Shown: piece by piece, positions 34,069 to 45,315 of the stretch
Position numbering within the stretch: position 1 is the first letter of the stretch
Layout: every line of letters begins with the position of its first letter
NCBI GenBank assembly: GCA_010093485.1
Contig: MU001512.1
Coordinates: forward strand, 518,842-582,841
DNA from: Karstenula rhodostoma CBS 690.94
Lineage: Eukaryota; Ascomycota; Dothideomycetes; Pleosporales; Didymosphaeriaceae
Length of the DNA stretch: 64,000 nt
Direction of reading: 5' to 3'
The notes under the pieces: model-generated
What the model was told of the DNA's origin: nothing
The model's database searches: none
Seen by the model: only the letters and a program-made list of their open reading frames with translations
Program-made: the position numbers and the translations under genes

Positions 34069-34568
34069 ATGAGGTACGCAGCTGGTCTTTTACTGTTTGG
34101 CTGCGCAGCAGCACAGCTACAATACGGCCAGTACAGCGATCCGCCGGGCGAGAGCCCGACGGGTTCTTTTATCACCGTTACGTATATGTCATCCGGTTAG
34201 TACACACGCCCCAGAAACGGTTCTCGAGTACTAACTTGTTCGCAAAAGTCTATACAATACCCATCTTTGACCCCTCCAACGCACCCACCTACGGCGCCTC
34301 GAAAACGACCATCTATCGCCCGAGCGAAACAACGGAGAGTGCGAAACACTCGCACTCTGCTTCTTCGCACAACCCGGCTTCGTCGGCGGTTGCGAGCACG
34401 CGGGAGAAGTCCTCTACGCTAGAGACCTCGCTCTCTCCGTCATCGAGTGCGCCCTCCTCGGTCCCTCCGGCACCAGCTGAGCAAACTGGTGGCGCTGCGT
34501 CGCGGATACACTCGTGTGGAGCTGGGGCGGTAGTTGGCAGTGTTCTTGCGGGGATTGCTTTGATGTAA
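34069..34568 (+). CDS. Small GPI-anchor-type secreted protein
   Basis: Exon 1 (34069-34195) and exon 2 (34249-34568), with a 53-nt intron GTTAGT...CTAAC...AAAAG, encode 148 aa. The N-terminus MRYAAGLLLFGCAAAQLQYG is a signal peptide. A short region with TYMSSVYTIPIFDPS comes next, then a Ser/Thr/Ala/Pro-rich stretch typical of O-glycosylated wall proteins (about residues 65-125). The end, GAGAVVGSVLAGIALM, is a hydrophobic tail after small residues, as expected for GPI attachment. I infer a cell-wall or plasma-membrane surface protein. No domain or homologue is recognised; such proteins diverge quickly. Confidence 0.7.
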
Positions 34569-35784
34569 GGTGGTTATGAGGACGGGATTGTCTGCTGGCA
34601 TCGCTTCAACTCAAGGGGTCGATGTTGTATTGACTGTGTTAAAGCGATATATCCACGGGAAGGCGTTGGTGTTGCTATTTAATGGGCTGTAATGACACGT
34701 TGGGACAAAAATAGATATTCTCGTTGACATCATGCGGAGCTCGGCGTAGGACAGGTAGAGCATACAATTGTACCAAAGGGCAGTGTCCGTCCAAGATACT
34801 TGAGCAGACTCTTCTTTCATTACACTCTGTCCAGAGATTGATGCTTCCAATGCAGCAGGAGACAATCGTCTCGCCACGTTGTATGCGGTACAGTCCTTCG
34901 TGAGACATACGATTGTTTTGAGATCGAAGTATAAACTGCATCGAACCATTCTGCATCTCGAAAAACCATCGTAGCAACCACGCTACGGCAGGCTACTGAC
35001 CACCAGATTTAGAGTACAGGGAATGTGTTCCTATGTTTTCCAGCGCTCGAATAGGTAGTTCAAGCCGAGAAACATCCGTTCATGGATACACGATGGGGAA
35101 TATGATCGTATTTCCAGGTGCTGTTTGGTATGCTGACATATAAAGGTGTTGGCACCCCATCGAGTTCCTTTACTGCGTTTTGCCGCGGCTTGCAAAAGCG
35201 CACGAAGACCCAACAATCAACATAAAAACGTGGAAAGCTCAGTCAACAGGCGTTTATGGGATACAGATAGCTTGTGTATGGCAGAATGTTGGACGTATAT
35301 AGGCCTCTATCGCAGTTGGGACAAAATCGGTGATCTGCTCTCCGTGTGTTGTATGTGCTCATGGAAAATTCATGTGCTTGTTGGAGTAGACCGAGTGCAC
35401 AACAGTAAGCTATATAGTAAGCGATGTACCTATCAGTAATAAACCAGGGTTTCGTTGTTTATTCTGTTGCGATGGCTGGCAACACTTTGGTCGAGTTTTT
35501 TATCGAGGGTGAAATTTTCCGAAAATGGAGGTTGAAGTAAGGTTAGCCCGGTTAATCTTACAGCGTGAAGTATCTGGTTGATCTTCCTGTGTAAGTGTCT
35601 CCGTGCGTTGTTGCCATGTTAAGTATAAGTCTCGGCCGCTATCTCGCTGCATGGACCACAACGCATTTCGAGTCTCTATATAAGATTCCCTCGGGGCACC
35701 ATTGAGCTGCACCACTCACCCACCAAGGCGATCCTCACGCAGTCGATCCGACAGCTAATCGAGAAGCTCGACAAATTTGTCACG
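34569..35784. other. Intergenic, nothing recognised
   Basis: About 1.2 kb. Frames are short and match nothing. The end of the interval carries the promoter of the F-box-like locus with a TATA box. Confidence 0.45.
35677..35684 (+). promoter_or_regulatory. TATA box
   Basis: TATATAAG lies about 100 bases before the ATG at 35785, a suitable place for a fungal TATA element. Confidence 0.45.
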
Positions 35785-36797
35785 ATGCAGCTTACCGATG
35801 GTGGTAAGATGATGTGCCAGCGCCTTCCGCGAGAGATCCGCGACCGTATATACGAGTATTGTACGTATCGCCCCGAGACGAAGTGCTGTACCCTAGTCAC
35901 AGATCCCTGGTATCCTAATCTCCATCTTCCGACTTACACTGACTTGTTACCCACGCGTAGGCTGGACCTGTTGCTCAGGATGTTGCGGCCGGGAAACGGC
36001 ATGGAACACACACTGGTTTGAGGAGTTCGACCGCACATATCCCGAGCTGGTCCGTCTCAGAGAACTATACGTCTGCTGAATTCAACGACATACTTGCCCA
36101 CGATCTTCTATTTCGCCTGGATAAAGCCGATCCCCAGATGGCCACTGAGCTCGTGCAGTGGTTCTATGAGCACATGGATTTGGGACTCACTTGCTTCCAC
36201 CCGCAAGGTGTGCACGTCATGACGCCGGAGCTTCCACCCATTCTACGCGAGAAGCCATGCCCGCCCTGGAATTTTCCTACGTTGGATATCTGCGACCTGC
36301 AGGAAGTCCTCGATACGGATTTGTTCGGAGTTGGATTAACCCCAAGCGACTGTAAGCTTCCCGCACTCAGTGTACTCGTGACCGAGAAGACGACTTACGG
36401 AAACACCCGTCAATGGCCGCGGACCGTCCCCTTCAAGCAGACCATGACCTGCGCCGCCATGGATACCTTGCTCTTCCGAGTTCTCACTCAGTCGAAGACT
36501 GTCAACTTCAAGCTCCAAGTGTTCGCCCTTGCATGGTGCATGGATCCCAGCCATAGCCCCAGCTTGCTCGAGCTGCTGGCCAAAGTCCATGACATCTCTG
36601 CTGATTCTGAGCTTTTGAGGAACCATATAGAGGTCAAATCAACGTACTTCGAGTACTTGCTCCATCGGGCGGACTTTCACATGGTGAAAGCATACAGATC
36701 GGAAGGCCTGCGCCGGCCAACGGACTGGGATGCAGCGCAAGTCAAGGAGCCACTGTTTTCTACGTGGTATGATTGGCACCGCGAACAGAAACCTTAG
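35785..36797 (+). CDS. F-box-like protein, exon structure unresolved
   Basis: The first frame (ATG 35785) reads MMCQRLPREIRDRIYEYC, the F-box-like start, and ends at 36020. The larger C-terminal frame (36018-36797) has no early Met and includes MATELVQWFYEHMDLGL, AMDTLLFRVLTQSKTVNF and QVFALAWCMDPSHSPSLLEL. A third frame between them reads WNTHWFEEFDRTYPELVRL. A good donor (GTACGT, 35861) with acceptor GCGTAG (35960) leads into this third frame. A further intron (about 36072-36138) could lead to the last frame, but its donor is poor. Either there are two or three introns or the gene is damaged. Function unknown. The protein would be about 280-310 aa. Confidence 0.5.
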
Positions 36798-37182
36798 TGG
36801 CTTGATTATTTGGGTGTTCCGGTGCCGAAGACGACGAGCAGAGGCCCCGCCTCTGGAACAGATTCCAAGGGAGGAAGAGTGCTCGATCGATCAAGGATGC
36901 CAGTGAGCGGAACCGACGATGAAATGTGCACCATGAGATTGACGAGTGTGGAGAGCAAGGTGTGCGGTGGTGAGAGACGTGTTATCTAGGCGGAGGGTCG
37001 TACCTGCGATACTATGGAGCACACGTGCATTTAGCACGACCCCGGGAACGGGAACGGAAAGAGCCAAAACTTGTACTCCATCATACATGGTCATGGAATT
37101 GCACATTACCCAAACACTTGCAGATAAAAGTTGACATTTCAGGTGCCTTCAATTCCAATATGCAGAGTATTATACCGCCCGA
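36798..37182. other. 3' spacer
   Basis: About 385 bases between convergent genes. No structure seen. Confidence 0.5.
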
Positions 37183-38730
37183 TCAGTCTGACCAGTGCTT
37201 GAACGTACTCTCCAACCGCCTCCGTTCACTCGCTCCCGTAAATATCGAAGCAATCGGTCGTTGTGCTAGTTCTATCAACTGAGCGCGATCCAACCCGAAA
37301 TGTGTAGCCGCAAGGTAGTATTCTTGAGAGAGCGGACTACAGAAGACGCCCACGTCATCTGTCTGTTGATGGTGAGTAAAATCATCTCAATATTAAACCG
37401 TGCACTTACACAAAGAGCTACAGGAACACTAGTATCTCGCCAGAACCCAAAGTGGTGGTCAGAGAAGGTTCCAGTGATGAGCTTAGCGTGGACGTTGCAG
37501 CTCATGCACAGCTCAACACCTATATTTTCCTTCTTGATGCGCTCTTGAAAAGAGGAGTTGACGTGGATGACATGTCCAAGTCGATCAGGTTGCCAGGACA
37601 GCAGCGTGTTGAGCTCGTCGTCCGTTCCAGAATCTGCAATCTCTGCAAAGTGTAATGTGATCTTCAGTCCTGCTGCTTTTACCCGGTTGAATGCATCCGT
37701 GTACAGACTAACGTCTCCTTTTGCAGGATTGCCACAGAGGTCCACGCCTACTACGCCACCATTTCGGTACTTGAGCGCGAGGTCGACTACCTCTTGTGCT
37801 TCGGCTGCTGTGTTTCGCCGGTCTATGGAAAGAATCAGGAAGGCCCTCATGGTGTTGCTCTTCTGCTCATTGTGTTCACGCAGAACGTCGAGAATAGTTT
37901 TGACATAATCGTCTTTTGTTATGTCGCGACTTGGAATGGCTCTGGGTGTAGTCCGAAGCTCAACATACACGACGCCATCAGCCTGGAAGTCTTCTAGCAC
38001 TCTCCTTGTGGAGAACCTGCTAGATCGTCAGGCAAGTGATCATCTCGGGCGACGATTGAGGTCTGTTCGTCGCGTCTAGGCCTCGGCAAGACGGCTGATC
38101 CGTGCGCACCGGCCATACTATGATCTTTACGTACACTATACTGGGAAGGTCGTCACAAAGTTTGTAGATGTAGGACGAGAAGAGTGGGAAGAATCTAGGG
38201 TTGCTGTTAGCATTGCGCTACCGTAAGACCGACCCGGCTGCACGTGCTCGCATGTATTGATTCCGTATCGGAAACTTTGAGGTTTGCAAGACGGGGCTTC
38301 TCCTGGATGCAATCGGAGAATTATAATTGCGCTCTGGGCAACAGGTCCAATGACAGGTCAACGTGCACGCGCTTACGGCACACCCGACGGAGAGTGACGA
38401 TGGATGGGAACAACGAAAGGCCAGACCCTACGTTTGAACATGGTAGTCCACCTTGCCTGGCGGAATGGCCACAAGAGGGTCGTCCAGCTGCAGGTCCGGG
38501 TCCTGCTGGCGGCGCGTCTCCCAGATGGCATGGAGACAAGCGCGACTGATGCTTCCCGTTAAATGGGCATGGAGCTTGTCGAGTTAGCCGAAGCGGATGG
38601 TGTATTGAAGCCCATGCACGCTACTTGGTACTTGGCAGCTGGCGGCGGAGAGGAGGGGCGGGCGGCCACGTACTTCGACCTTAGGCAGGCGGCGGGCAAA
38701 GGGCAGGTCCACGGGCGGCGCGTTTGCCAT
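37183..38730 (-). CDS. Adenosine deaminase-like metallo-hydrolase
   Basis: Five exons are read: 38730-38674, 38574-38432, 38194-38135, 38016-37410 and 37362-37183, giving 348 aa with all phases matching. The start is PFARRLPKVELHAHLTGSIS, with metal-binding His21 and His23. Exon 3 (60 bases) gives FFPLFSSYIYKLCDDLPSI. Exon 4 holds FQADGVVYVELRTTPR, the catalytic ITLHFAEIADS (His209, Glu212) and DRLGHVIHV (His235). Exon 5 opens TDDVGVFCSPLSQEY, carrying the metal-ligand Asp. The pattern fits the ADAL group of the adenosine deaminase family, which deaminates N6-methyl-AMP, more than classical adenosine deaminase; this substrate is inferred from family knowledge. Intron 2 is long (237 nt), but has GCTAAC before the acceptor. 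It acts in purine salvage in the cytosol. Confidence 0.88.
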
Positions 38731-39336
38731 GATGCAGACGATGGCAGGGCGCTGCTGGCGTCGAACGCAGCCGTGGTCGTGGAAGGCGGCGACGAGGACG
38801 CTAGCCCCCTATGGCCCCTGCACGGCGCTAGGCACTCAGGGGGCTAGCGCGCTTCGAGAAGGGGAGGAGCGACCCAGGAGATTGCAACTGACGAAGAAGG
38901 CGCCAGGTCGCCAACGCCTTCTCTCTGCCTCCTCCGTGCCTTCTGCAGCCGTCCTCTAGAAAGCCGCACCCCGCGTTGCTTCGTGCCCGTCTCGGTGTGA
39001 ATTGCGCTCCCTTCCGCTCGGCATCCACAAGACGACTCTCGGCTAGCCTGCGCCCAGTTCTCCAGGCCCCGTAACCAGATCCTCGTCGTCTCCAGCAACA
39101 CTGCCGCAGCTCACCCACCAGACCACCCGCAACCGCCATCCGCAGCCTGCGCCGCCCCTCAGCGCGAGCAATTGCTGCCCTTCCGCGCGCTTCTGCTGCC
39201 CCAGAGCTCCCGCCCGAGCCTTTGCATTGCGTGCCGCCTGCTGCGCTAGCTGCGAGGCCCCTGGATCCCGCCCACCTCGCCCGCGACCCTCACCCGCGAC
39301 GACGCCCCCTTCCACCGCACCTCCAGCCCGCAGAGC
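38731..39336. promoter_or_regulatory. Divergent promoter, ADA-like / G-beta
   Basis: 606 bases separate two divergent start codons. The half next to the G-beta gene is very rich in C (long pyrimidine-biased leader), as is common before highly expressed fungal genes. A GGGGGCTAG palindromic phrase is repeated in opposite orientation (CTAGCCCCC at 38801 and GGGGGCTAG at 38839). Confidence 0.45.
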
Positions 39337-40628
39337 ATGGCCGACATGAGTGCCGAATCCATCCAGCAAAAGATCCAGATCGCCCGCCGCGATGCCGAGG
39401 CGCTCAAGGACAGGATAAAACGGAAGAAGGACGAGCTTGCTGACACCACCCGTACGTTCCCAATCCCCCCTCGCTCTGCGCGGCGTCGCAGCGGCCGCGA
39501 GCGCGTGCTAACCACCCAATGCAGTTCGTGATGTTGCCAAGCAGCGCGTCGAGGCTCTGCCGCGCCTCTCGATGAAGACCAAGCGCACCCTCAAGGGCCA
39601 TCTGGCCAAGATCTACGCCATGCACTGGTCGACGGACCGCCGACATCTCGTGTCCGCCTCGCAGGATGGCAAGCTCATCATCTGGGACGCCTACACCACA
39701 AACAAGGTCCACGCCATCCCGCTGAGGTCATCGTGGGTCATGACCTGCGCCTACTCGCCGTCTGGAAACTACGTCGCGTGCGGAGGCTTGGACAACATCT
39801 GCTCCATCTACAACCTCTCGGCCCGGGAAGGCCCCACACGCGTCGCCCGAGAGCTGTCTGGCCACTCGGGATACCTGTCCTGCTGCCGATTTATCAGCGA
39901 CAAGCGCATCCTCACATCCTCTGGCGACATGACCTGCGTGCTTTGGGACCTGGAGACCGGCTCCAAGGTGCACGAGTTTGCTGACCACTTGGGCGATGTC
40001 ATGAGCTTGAGCATAAACCCGCTCGACCACAACCAGTTCGTCTCTGGTGCTTGCGATGCTTTCGCCAAGCTGTGGGATATCCGCCAGCAGAAGTGCGTCC
40101 AGACGTTTGCCGCTCACGACTCCGACATCAACGCCATTCAATTTTTCCCCAACGGCAACGCTTTCGGTACCGGCTCGGATGACGCGTCGTGCCGCCTGTT
40201 CGATATCCGTGCGGATCGCGAATTGCAGGCCTACACTGTACGCAAGCCCTCGCTTGGTCACTTATCATTTGTGTTCTTCATTGCTAACATGATGGCAGAT
40301 TCCCGAACCTGTCTGCGGTATCACATCGGTCGCCTTCTCCGTGTCCGGTCGTTTGCTATTCGCTGGTTACGATGATTTCGAGTGCAAGGTCGGTATCCAC
40401 TTGTCCCTCGTTACACGACATATCTGACAATAGCATAGGTATGGGACGTTCTTCGCGGCGAGCGCGTAGGCACACTACAAGGCCACGACAACCGAGTCAG
40501 CTGTCTCGGCGTGAGCAACGATGCTCTGAGTCTCTGCACTGGCTCATGGGATTCTATGGTATGTTCCGTTCCATATGCTGCCTCCGTCGTACTTGGCTAA
40601 CACGACATAGCTCCGCATCTGGGCATAA
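39337..40628 (+). CDS. gnb1: Heterotrimeric G-protein beta subunit
   Basis: Five exons are read: 39337-39451, 39525-40237, 40299-40388, 40439-40558 and 40611-40628, giving 351 aa. The N-terminal coiled coil ([20 protein letters not shown]) pairs with G-gamma. Seven WD blades follow, for example [20 protein letters not shown] and [20 protein letters not shown], then [42 protein letters not shown] and [20 protein letters not shown]. The last coding exon has only 18 bases (LRIWA-stop). The sequence is close to SfaD of Aspergillus and Gnb-1 of Neurospora. With G-gamma it transmits signals controlling growth, conidiation and secondary metabolism at the plasma membrane. The exon 3 donor is GTCGGT, a weaker site. 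Confidence 0.95.
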
Positions 40629-42035
40629 ATGACGCATCCTGGCATACCATGCGGCAACATATGACAACGTGCGATGATGCAAGTCTGAACGAAGAGTGTC
40701 CCGACTTGCTTTAATTACCGGCGAACGACAAAACCTTACATGCTTTCACACCATACCCCTTCTTACCTCAACCTTCCTTTCAGCGCCTATAAGCTCTGAA
40801 TCACCCTCGACATAATAACCCACCCTACCGCAATCGTGTTATCTGAAGGATACGAGGTGCTTGGAAATCTTTTTCTTTGTTGTCATTTCTCCCTCATACC
40901 ACCTCTTCTTTTCCCTGGGACAAAACGAGCCATGTTCGTTTTGTCCCGTTACCTCCGGAACGGCTGTTTCGCGCACGAGTGAATAGTAGTACTTGCGTCT
41001 TCTGCTATTCGCCTTTCGATCCAGCTGACCTTCCCCCGGATGAATCTTTTGTGTTCGTATTCGGTTCTTAAAAAGCACCAATCACTACCGTTTTGCACCC
41101 CAAGGGAGAAGGAGGCTTGCAAGACGGGCGATATCTGTATGTTTTCTTTTTCGAATTATGGGCGATGCAGGGAATTGGTTCCAGACGCAGTTGATGGGGA
41201 CGGCGGCGTGCAGTGGAGGGGCGGTGGATGTGACGGAGTTTTCTTTTCTTGTATGATGGATCTGCGAGGCGGCGGCGGGCATCTTGGCGTGATAAGATAT
41301 GATACTAGTTCCACATACCTCTTCTACCTCTTGTTCCATGCGGCAAGTGTTGTGTTGTGTGCTAAAAGGTTGTTGGCGTTGCGCTTGCTCGGGGGTGAGA
41401 ACGTGGGATAGTACCTGTCCACACCGTTGGCTCATGCAGCTACCATGCGATCCTTGGTTTAGGTACTGTATGCCGACCTTACAGCAGGTGTAAGTCAATG
41501 TTCTGACATGCTACTGTATCCCTCGTCTTCCCATACTATACCACCTCAAACATTCCAACAACTTTCTGCATCATGCGACGAGCAACGCATGCGATATGGA
41601 GGTCATATCGTACACCCGCTTGATAAGCACAATGCCTAGACAATTGCTTGATTAAACTATTTTGCCCACGAGGAGCAACGCAGTACGAGAATTCCTGTCC
41701 TAGTACTGTACAATAACCGACGCCCCGCTTCCAGATCCGATATATCCATATTACAGCGAATATACCACCAATGATACCGTCGCTCCACTGCATAATCCAC
41801 AGACGCGTAGAGGTACATACCTCTTTGCCTCTCCGCACACTTCCGAATTAAGCGGCGTTGTAGCAGTGAATATAGTCCACGATCCTACCGTAACCTTTTG
41901 CACGCGTGAGCGTTGCAGTGCTCACTTGCAACTTCGTATCCGGCTGTCGCAAAAACACATATATTCTATGATTCCACACAGCACGGTATCCCCATCCATC
42001 CCTCGCTCGCCACACCCTCGCGACTCCCACCCACC
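40629..42035. other. Intergenic, 3' side of G-beta
   Basis: About 1.4 kb with no recognisable gene. Short frames only. Confidence 0.45.
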
Positions 42036-42578
42036 ATGATCCTCGCGCTCCTCCTCTCCCCATTCTTGCTCTCCGTTTCCCCCGTCGCCCTCGCGGCACC
42101 CCTCACCCTCGCGGCACCCCTCACCCCACCGGTCCCCATCCGCGAGTGCTTCACGCAAAGTGACAACACCACGGCCTCGCTCATCCCTTCCTTCGCCACG
42201 CTCCTCGCGTCCGAGCCTGCGCGCACCTTCACCGCTTTCCCCGACAGCCAGAGCAAGAATCGCTTCCGCGGCACCGTCTCAGGCGTGTGTCTGGAACTCC
42301 TGGTATTTAATAACGATGTCTACTTTGAGGTTGGCGTGGACGGTGCGGGGCTTGCGCACACGGCGAGGGGAGTTGCGCTGCAGTGTGGTGGGCTGGGATG
42401 GGGGTATTACACGGACAGTGAGACTGGGAATACGTTCCATCGAGAGATATGGGCCATCTTGCAGGAGTGCTCGAGTTGGTATCCCAAGACGAGTGGCGCG
42501 AGGGTGATTTGTCCGACGGATACGACGGGGGCGGAGAGACATGATCCGAAGTTGCCGTGTCCGGGGGAGGAGAGGTGA
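42036..42578 (+). CDS. Small secreted cysteine-containing protein
   Basis: A single exon encodes 180 aa. The start, MILALLLSPFLLSVSPVALA, is a strong signal peptide with cleavage likely after Ala20. The mature part opens with a small direct repeat (two copies of APLTLA/APLTPP) and contains six Cys (RECFTQ, GVCLEL, LQCGGL, LQECSSW, VICPTD, LPCPGE), enough for three disulfides. GLGWGYYTDSETGNTFHREI lies in the middle. The size, even Cys number and lack of a known domain resemble fungal secreted effector candidates; that role is inference only. It converges with the decayed transporter gene, with the two 3' ends about 90 bases apart. Confidence 0.68.
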   Translation: MILALLLSPFLLSVSPVALAAPLTLAAPLTPPVPIRECFTQSDNTTASLIPSFATLLASEPARTFTAFPDSQSKNRFRGTVSGVCLELLVFNNDVYFEVGVDGAGLAHTARGVALQCGGLGWGYYTDSETGNTFHREIWAILQECSSWYPKTSGARVICPTDTTGAERHDPKLPCPGEER

Positions 42579-42671
42579 GGGATAAGCGGAGTAGAGTAGA
42601 GGTAGTGCAGGACTGGAGCGGAGGCAACCGTGCGAAATAAAAGTAGTATTGTTCAAGTCAAACCCCCCACC

Positions 42672-44443
42672 CTACACGCCGTCAATGCGATCCGCCTCGT
42701 TCTCCTCCCGATCCATCTTCGCCCACTCCAGACTGCTGTCCGCCCACTCCCCTGCGCCCGCCACACAGGCTGCACCTCGAACAGCCGGTCCATGCGATCT
42801 AGCGGCACGCTCTTCGTCTCGGGCACAAGGAAAAAGGTAAACACGACCGCGCACACCGTCACCGACCCGAAGAAGAAATACATCCCGAACCCGTTGCGTC
42901 CCATACCTGCTACCATGTTCGGCGTCACCCGGACGATAACGAACGTCCACAGCTAGTTGCTCATGCTCGCGCCGACCTGCCCCACGTTGCGGCTCGCCTG
43001 GCTGAACATCTCGGCGTTGACGACCCACGGTGTGCCGTTCCAGGAGGTGATGTAGACACAGGTCCAGAGGTAGATGAGAACGATATCGCGATGCTCTGGG
43101 ACGAAAGGGAAGAGTCTGTCGTCGACGAGGAAGAGTTCGACGCGATGAGTGCGCCGATGACAAACATGCAGGCGGCGCCGACGGTGCCACCCACCAGGAA
43201 GAGCGTGCGCCGCCCCAGCTTGTCGATTAGGACCGTCGGCCAGAGGATTGTCATGATGCATTTTACCCCGCCGAAGAGGCCGGTCATCAGGTCAACTGTT
43301 TTGATGGAGGTGACGCCCATGGTTTCGAAGATGGCGGGGGAGTAGTAGTTCTATTGTTTATTAAATGCGTATGATTAGATGAGAGAGGGACCTCACGATA
43401 GCGTTGATGCCCGAGAAGTTTTGCAGCACGAACAACATGTGTCCTAGGAAGAGCCGCCACGTGACTTTGCTGTCGGTCACTGCGAGGCGGATCGGCTTGA
43501 GGAAGCCAGAGGGAAGGCCCTGGATCTGGAGGTCCATCATTTCGATTTCCTCGAAGAAGTAGGTGTCGTCTGGTTGGAGCTTCCTCAGCCAGCAGAGAGT
43601 GGCAACACCCTCTTCACGTCGACCCCGCGTCCACAGCCAGCGGGGGCTTTCGCACAGGAAGATGAGACTGCCGATGAGGACGATGCCTGCGGGTATCAGT
43701 TGCACGGCGAAGGGAATGAGCCATTGGTTTCGGCCATAGGGCAGACTTTGCGTCATGCCGTAGTTGATCCAGAAGCCGACCTGATAACGAATTCAGCAGA
43801 AGTTTGGAAAGGAAGACGGTCACTTTGTGTTTGCCTTAGACCAAGACATCCACTCAGTGTCCAGATATCACATACCAGACCGCCAATCTGCCATCCGAGC
43901 TCATACGAGCCGACAAGACGACCGCGGATGGCCGGAGGAGCGATTTCCGAAATGTAGATTGGTACCTGCAGCCCGTAAGCCAATGCCCAAGAACATTACT
44001 ACGACCACTCTACTCATAATCATAGTACACCCTCCAACCCCAAACCCCGAGATAACGCGCCCAGCATACATAGGCCCAATGTGCCCCCCAATAGCCGCAA
44101 ACGCAACGCAAGCCCCCACAATAAACATGATCACGAACGTCCACAACGTGATCCTCCGACCAAGGTGATACGCAGTAGAGTACGCAAAGATGGATCCAAA
44201 GAAGGCGCCCGCCTGGAACAGCGAGACGATGTTGGCCTGGATCAGGCTCGACTGAGACACGCTCAGGCTGCTGAGGCCGAACTCATCCTTGAACGACTGG
44301 AGCGAGACGATGGTCCCGATGAAAGAGGTGGTATATCCGACCATGCACGATGCGAAGGATGCCGTTGCGGCGGAGACGTAGACACGCCAGTTGTAGACAC
44401 TGGGCGGCGTGGGGCGGTCTTCGATTTCCGCTAGGATGCCTAT
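42672..44443 (-). pseudogene. Quinate-permease-like MFS sugar transporter, decayed
   Basis: The reading follows the QutD-type transporter from end to end: GILAEIEDRPTPPSVYNWRV, ATASFASCMVGYTTSFIGTI, VPIYISEIAPPAIRGRLVGS, ELGWQIGG, VGFWINYGMTQ, FAVQLIPAGIVLIG, CESPRWLW, NYYSPAIFETMGV, YLWTCVYITSWNGTPWVV, VPETKSVPLDRMDRLFE. Lesions: the expected start codon reads ATA (44443-44441); a frame change occurs before YLWT (about 43080-43110); TAG stands at 42955-42953 where the family has Trp (NNW); the frame shifts again after PVWRA (about 42765). The junction before VPIYIS is also not clean. Two good introns remain (43875-43781 and 43396-43351). It would have imported quinate or a sugar through 12 membrane helices. 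It should now be non-functional. Confidence 0.82.
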
Positions 44444-45281
44444 CTTTTCAATTCGCGTGGCACGCTTTTGCAGCTCACGATATGGGCCCAGGCAGGAATC
44501 TTCTCGAGACGGTGGATGGATGCTTTGGTGGAAGACAAGACGATGGATGTAGGAAGACGCTTCATATCTTCAGAACACCCCAGCCGGTCCGTGGCAATGA
44601 CCCATCGCAGCGGGGCTCCCGCAATCTACACACGAAAGAAAAACTCTCATCTGGGGCCCCAAACCCCCCGAGGCTCCATACGGGGGGCGCCTCCCATGTC
44701 GTCACAATGTGCCCCAAAGCAGCATCTCCTCGTGCCGAAGCCATCTTGGATATCTCTTACCCCTGCACTAGGAGCGTAGGACGGCAACGGTGCTAGGATG
44801 GCAACGGTGCTGGCACGCCTGGGTGAATCTTCTGCCGCGCACTGATAAGTGCGGCGAGATGCAAGAGGCCGGTGTGGGTCGCGATGGAGATGATCTTAAG
44901 CCGCAAGGCTTGATCTGTGATGGCCCCACGCAAGGGTGTTCCGATGCCAGGAAGTGATGTAATTCGCTTATCTTGGATGCAGTGGACGTCGGGAAGGGTC
45001 CGGTGACACCTCTTCAATAGTTTATATTCATAAGCAAACGCTTGTTTCTCTTGTAAAAAGCCAGTGCGGTGTGGAACGCAGGTCATGATGCTGCTGCGAC
45101 CGACCTCTTCGACTTGTAGGGGTAAACCCCATTCCATCCAACACCCCTCCTCGGTTCCTCGGCCGAGCAGTTCTGCGCGCCAGGAAGAACCTTAAACTCG
45201 AATGGATTCTTCCGTGAGGCTCTCCATCTTGGAGGAAGCGAGCTAGTGAATATTCCCCCGAAGCCGTTGATATTGAGGCTC

Positions 45282-45315
45282 TGCCTGCCGCTGCCGCTGC
45301 CGCTGCCGCCGCTGC
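45282..45315. repeat. (GCCGCT)n tract
   Basis: About five units of CTGCCG/GCCGCT. On the minus strand it would encode a poly-alanine run, which explains a spurious frame there. Confidence 0.8.
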
